Source: Polymyxa betae (lineage: Eukaryota; Endomyxa; Phytomyxea; Plasmodiophorida; Plasmodiophoridae). Taken from it: a stretch of 64,000 nt of DNA. Of this stretch, positions 61,258 to 64,000 are shown piece by piece. Each line of letters opens with the position of its first letter. Position 1 is the first letter of the stretch. The translations under genes were made by a program, and so were the position numbers. The notes beneath the pieces were generated by a model. That model made no database searches. It was not told the DNA's origin and worked only from the letters and a program-made list of their open reading frames with translations. The stretch lies in the NCBI GenBank assembly GCA_003693705.1, contig RBZT01000312.1:124827-188826 (forward strand). The letters run 5' to 3'.

Positions 61258-62278
61258 TTATGGTTTAATAGCAATCGCTTTGATAAGCTCTTCGATTCCA
61301 GAGAGTAGCACTTCCGGATCGTGGTCGTTTTCGATATTAGCCATGGTCGCCTCCCGAGTCTGAATCAATGCCTCCTGGGCATCGTCATCAAACTTCTCGC
61401 CACGATCATGCAACTTCTGCAGCAGCAGCACGATTTGTTCGTGGCAATCGGTGTCATCGATTTCTCTGAGACATTTAACAAGCAAAGAAGGCAGGTCTGA
61501 AAACGAAATCAGCTGAGTTGTTCGTAGAAGGTTATCTAGCAAACCTTGACCAAGAGCGCTCGGTTTTTCAGCTTCTATGAAAGACATCAGATTAATGGCC
61601 CTTCTTAATACTCGTAAATTCGAATGGCTCGAGAGCGTAGCTAATAACGAATCTAAATATTTGGGATTCGAGATGAATGCATCAAAGGCGCCAGGAAGCG
61701 CTTTCACCAAACCAGAAATCGCCCAAAACGCTTTGGATTGGAGCTTCTCTGAGCTCTTCTGCTGGAATAGGTCGAACAGAAGAGCGAACCATTTCTCGTT
61801 GCTCATGAGGGCTTCACTAAATATTGGGTTGTTGGGAATGCAAATACCAATCAGGTTCAATGCTGATACTTGGATCTCTTCGTTGTCCATAGCGATATAC
61901 TGGAAAGTTTTTTCCAGGCCACCGATTTTAGTCAAATCTACGAAATGATTGACAACAGATCGTGAATAAGCAAACAAAATGATTTACCATTGGCGTTATG
62001 TGTTAGTTCACACATATATTCCAGATCGCCCAAAATATCAAGACGTCGATCGTCATCGGCCTCATCTAACTCCTTCAAAAGCTTTATCATGCGATCCACT
62101 TCCTTCTCTTCGCCAAACAGAGCCTTGAACCATTTCTGATCCTGATTTCGAGTAACCATATAACCATATCACGGGAAAAGCACCATACAATTTGCCCCGG
62201 TTGCATCAATGGTCGTGCGGCGGGTGTTTCATCAGAAGTGGATACTTTCGTAGCCCAATTCAGCAGAGCAGTTTCCAT
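61258..62278 (-). CDS. FES1: Hsp70 nucleotide exchange factor Fes1/HspBP1
   Basis: Fes1/HspBP1 is an armadillo-fold factor that opens the Hsp70 ATPase lobe to release ADP. Exons 62278-62189, 62141-61988 and 61937-61258 give about 307 residues. The short N-terminal helix (METALLNWATKVSTSDE) fits the family. Armadillo repeats follow: RMIKLLKELDEADDDRRLDI then LGDLEYMCELTHNAND, DLTKIGGLEKTFQYIAMDNE, QVSALNLIGICIPNNPIFSE, LQSKAFWAISGLVKALPGAF and LRVLRRAINLMSFIEA. Introns are 62142-62188 and 61938-61987. There is no ER signal peptide, so it is the cytosolic Fes1/HspBP1 rather than SIL1. It is the natural partner of the Hsp70 at 42-44 kb. Confidence 0.85.
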
Positions 62279-62823
62279 GATCTCTCAAATTTCCAGCCGA
62301 TGAAACAGATAATGGAGTTCTGCGCAATTTGTTGGCAGATTAATGTCACACGATCCTTCCTAGGAACATTCTCGGACGTTGCATTCAAAGAAAAATCTCA
62401 TCTTTGACATGTTTCAACGCTAACGTATTAGATCATAGGAAACTTTATTGTCATCGGATAATGCATGATTCGCTTATTTGTGACGGCTACCTTCAGCCAT
62501 GGTTTTATGAGTATGAAGTAACGTTGAAACCAGAAAATACGCTTGGTGACGCAGTTGGCAGCGTGCTGGGCCCATAACCCAGAAGTCCCAAGATCGAAGC
62601 TTGGCCGAGCGATTTCTTTTTTCGCCTTAAAAAGGTGTAATACATTTTTGTTGTGATTCAATAATAGTGTTTACGGTACATGGATTCAAAACGACATTAG
62701 CACGATTGTTCTTGCCTTCTTGCCTGTCTTGAAAATATAACAAAAACCGGCTGATTTTATATCTGTAACTGTACGCTTTGATCGGCTCTAATCCAACAAC
62801 TTGTTTTGCAAGCCCTGTATAGA
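62279..62823. other. intergenic region, possible small exon on - strand
   Basis: A minus-strand frame (62428-62661) reads SFDLGTSGLWAQHAANCVTK then RIFWFQRYFILIKPWLKVAV, which could be an exon of a small membrane protein, but it begins with TTG and no upstream exon with an ATG was found. Otherwise the 545 bp hold only the promoter region of CFAP53 and Fes1, which are divergent here. Confidence 0.35.
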
Positions 62824-64000
62824 ATGGGTAGAAATGAGTTCGCCATCCAGAAGGAGCGGGAACGAGATAACATGGTCGCTAAATACAAAAGGATCGAAGA
62901 TGCGAATTTAAAATTGATGAATCGTATCCAATGGGAGCACTCGACTCAAGATGTCATTCAAAAGAGCAATATCACCCGAATTGCTCAACGACTGGAGACA
63001 CAGCGTGAAGAAAGGCTTGAGAAGCGCCGTATGCGGTTAACAGAGTTGCTGGCGGCCGACGATGCCCAACTGAAAAAGGAGCTCAACGCGTTAACCGAAA
63101 CTCCACAGGAACGAAGAGCCCGACTTCAGGAGAAGGCAGCTCAGCTAAAGCATGACAAGGAACAAAAGAGGCTCGAATTTGTGGAAAAGCAGCTGAGACG
63201 GCAATTTCGAGCGAATACTGACGAGCTACGATCCGCTGGCGATAAAAAGCTGATGAAGTTATGTGAAAGAGATAGACGACAACAGATTGAGCGGAAGGCG
63301 ATTGCTAAGGCATTCGAGGAAATGGAAAAGGAGAAATGGGAACAATTATGGCAGCAAACAATAGAAGAACAAGTTCAAAGAGAAGCCCAAGAATCGGAGG
63401 AGAAGAAGAAAATCGATGCGATGACATACGACGAAATCGGAAACCAACTGGAAGCAATTCGGGCAGAAAGGCAAAACCAGAAAGCGATAAAGGAAATAGA
63501 GGCTCAAGAAAGTCTTCGAATAATGAGGGAGGAAGAAGAAAAAGAGAAAGAAAGGCACCAGCGGTATTTTGAGAAAGCTGCAGCACAACGTGCCGAAATC
63601 GAGCGATACAACAGCGAAGTTCAAGCCAAAAAATCCGAGGAAGCTCTTCGGAAAGAACGTGATGGGCCTGAGATCTCAAGCCTTCCGGCGCTGATGGCAG
63701 AAACTGAGGACAACGTGCTCGAGCGTAAAAAGCAGTTGGTCGGCGACATGCGCCAGTTCCTGGCCTATCGGCAGGAGCAGCAGCGCCAGTCACAGCAGCG
63801 CGAGACCGAACTGGAGTCGCTTCGCAAAGCCGAGCTGGAGCGACTGGCTCGACGCCAGGACTTGGTCTGGCAGAAGGAGCAGCTCGCTAGAGAGAAGCTC
63901 ATGAGAGAAGTGATCGAGACCAGACAGATGCAACTCCTTGAGAAAGGTCAGACGTGGTTACATTACACACATTTCGAAGACATGTTACGTTACCGAGGGC
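62824..64000 (+). CDS. CFAP53: cilia- and flagella-associated protein 53 (CFAP53), 3' end off window
   Basis: CFAP53 (CCDC11) is a microtubule inner protein of axonemal doublets, needed for cilium beating and left-right patterning in animals. ATG at 62824 opens an almost entirely coiled-coil protein of 374 visible residues, rich in Glu, Lys, Arg and Gln. Family blocks are RLETQREERLEKRRMRLTEL, the ETPQERRARLQEKAAQLKHD block followed by EFVEKQLRRQFRANTDELRS, EEMEKEKWEQLWQQTIEEQV, and near the end REKLMREVIETRQMQLLEKG. A probable intron donor (AAAG/GTCAGACG) lies at about 63947, after which the frame loses its coiled-coil character. The N-terminus is shorter than in the human protein. Confidence 0.85.
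   Translation, partial: MGRNEFAIQKERERDNMVAKYKRIEDANLKLMNRIQWEHSTQDVIQKSNITRIAQRLETQREERLEKRRMRLTELLAADDAQLKKELNALTETPQERRARLQEKAAQLKHDKEQKRLEFVEKQLRRQFRANTDELRSAGDKKLMKLCERDRRQQIERKAIAKAFEEMEKEKWEQLWQQTIEEQVQREAQESEEKKKIDAMTYDEIGNQLEAIRAERQNQKAIKEIEAQESLRIMREEEEKEKERHQRYFEKAAAQRAEIERYNSEVQAKKSEEALRKERDGPEISSLPALMAETEDNVLERKKQLVGDMRQFLAYRQEQQRQSQQRETELESLRKAELERLARRQDLVWQKEQLAREKLMREVIETRQMQLLEKGQTWLHYTHFEDMLRYRG

Noticed and set aside
63305-63793. 162-codon minus-strand frame
   Set aside because: It is antisense to the CFAP53 coiled coil. Its Phe/Leu richness is the complement of GAA/GAG-rich codons.

Overview
The window is nuclear DNA from a compact, intron-rich, flagellated eukaryote. Genes lie on both strands, often 15-400 bp apart. 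Almost every spliced gene has GT..AG introns of about 45-55 nt. Flagellar genes (CFAP53, a DM10/EFHC-type microtubule inner protein, a very large multi-EF-hand protein) occur with a membrane-anchored chitin deacetylase-type enzyme, a hevein-like GPI-type protein, RICTOR, a class 2 DHODH and a possible little-elongation-complex subunit. I infer an opisthokont-grade zoosporic organism (chytrid-, aphelid- or Rozella-like fungus or close relative). The sequence does not fix the taxon.

Layout. 1-2515: 3' part of a UBE3C-type HECT ligase (+). 2.6-3.0 kb: small unrecognised gene (+). 3.2-6.6 kb: multi-EF-hand gene (-). 7.0-9.6 kb: SPC25 (+), dynactin p25 (-), a TMEM50-like gene (-) and Asterix/WDR83OS (-). 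9.9-13.7 kb: DHODH (+), polysaccharide deacetylase (+) and a four-TM orphan (+). 14.1-18.1 kb: ICE1-like gene (+), a small unknown (-) and the CAK assembly factor MAT1 (-). 19.5-22.6 kb: type A DnaJ (+) and EFHC-like DM10 protein (+). 22.8-24.8 kb: a polytopic membrane protein, perhaps ICE2-like (-), and a hevein-like secreted protein (-). 25.3-36.4 kb: one giant surface glycoprotein gene of about 3,600 codons (+). 36.5-41.1 kb: RICTOR (-). 42.0-45.7 kb: cytosolic Hsp70 (-) and a PB1-TM-TPR protein (-). 46.5-47.8 kb: poorly resolved small genes. 48.3-51.6 kb: GH31 alpha-glucosidase (+). 51.9-61.2 kb: VPS13 (+). 61.3-62.3 kb: Fes1/HspBP1 (-). 62.8 kb to the edge: CFAP53 (+, partial).

The most novel item is the giant surface protein. 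It has a signal peptide, ten copies of an eight-cysteine domain I do not recognise, a Ser/Thr/Pro mucin-like stalk of more than 1,100 residues carrying a 105-bp coding minisatellite, a LamG-like lectin fold, one transmembrane helix and a short basic tail. It is transcribed divergently from the hevein-like surface protein. The genes serve several separate processes: Hsp70 machinery (DnaJ, Hsp70, Fes1), protein turnover, flagellum, kinetochore and dynein function, lipid transfer and cell surface. They do not form an operon-like pathway. Exon joins were worked out by eye from splice signals, frame and family conservation, so small errors at exon edges are likely.
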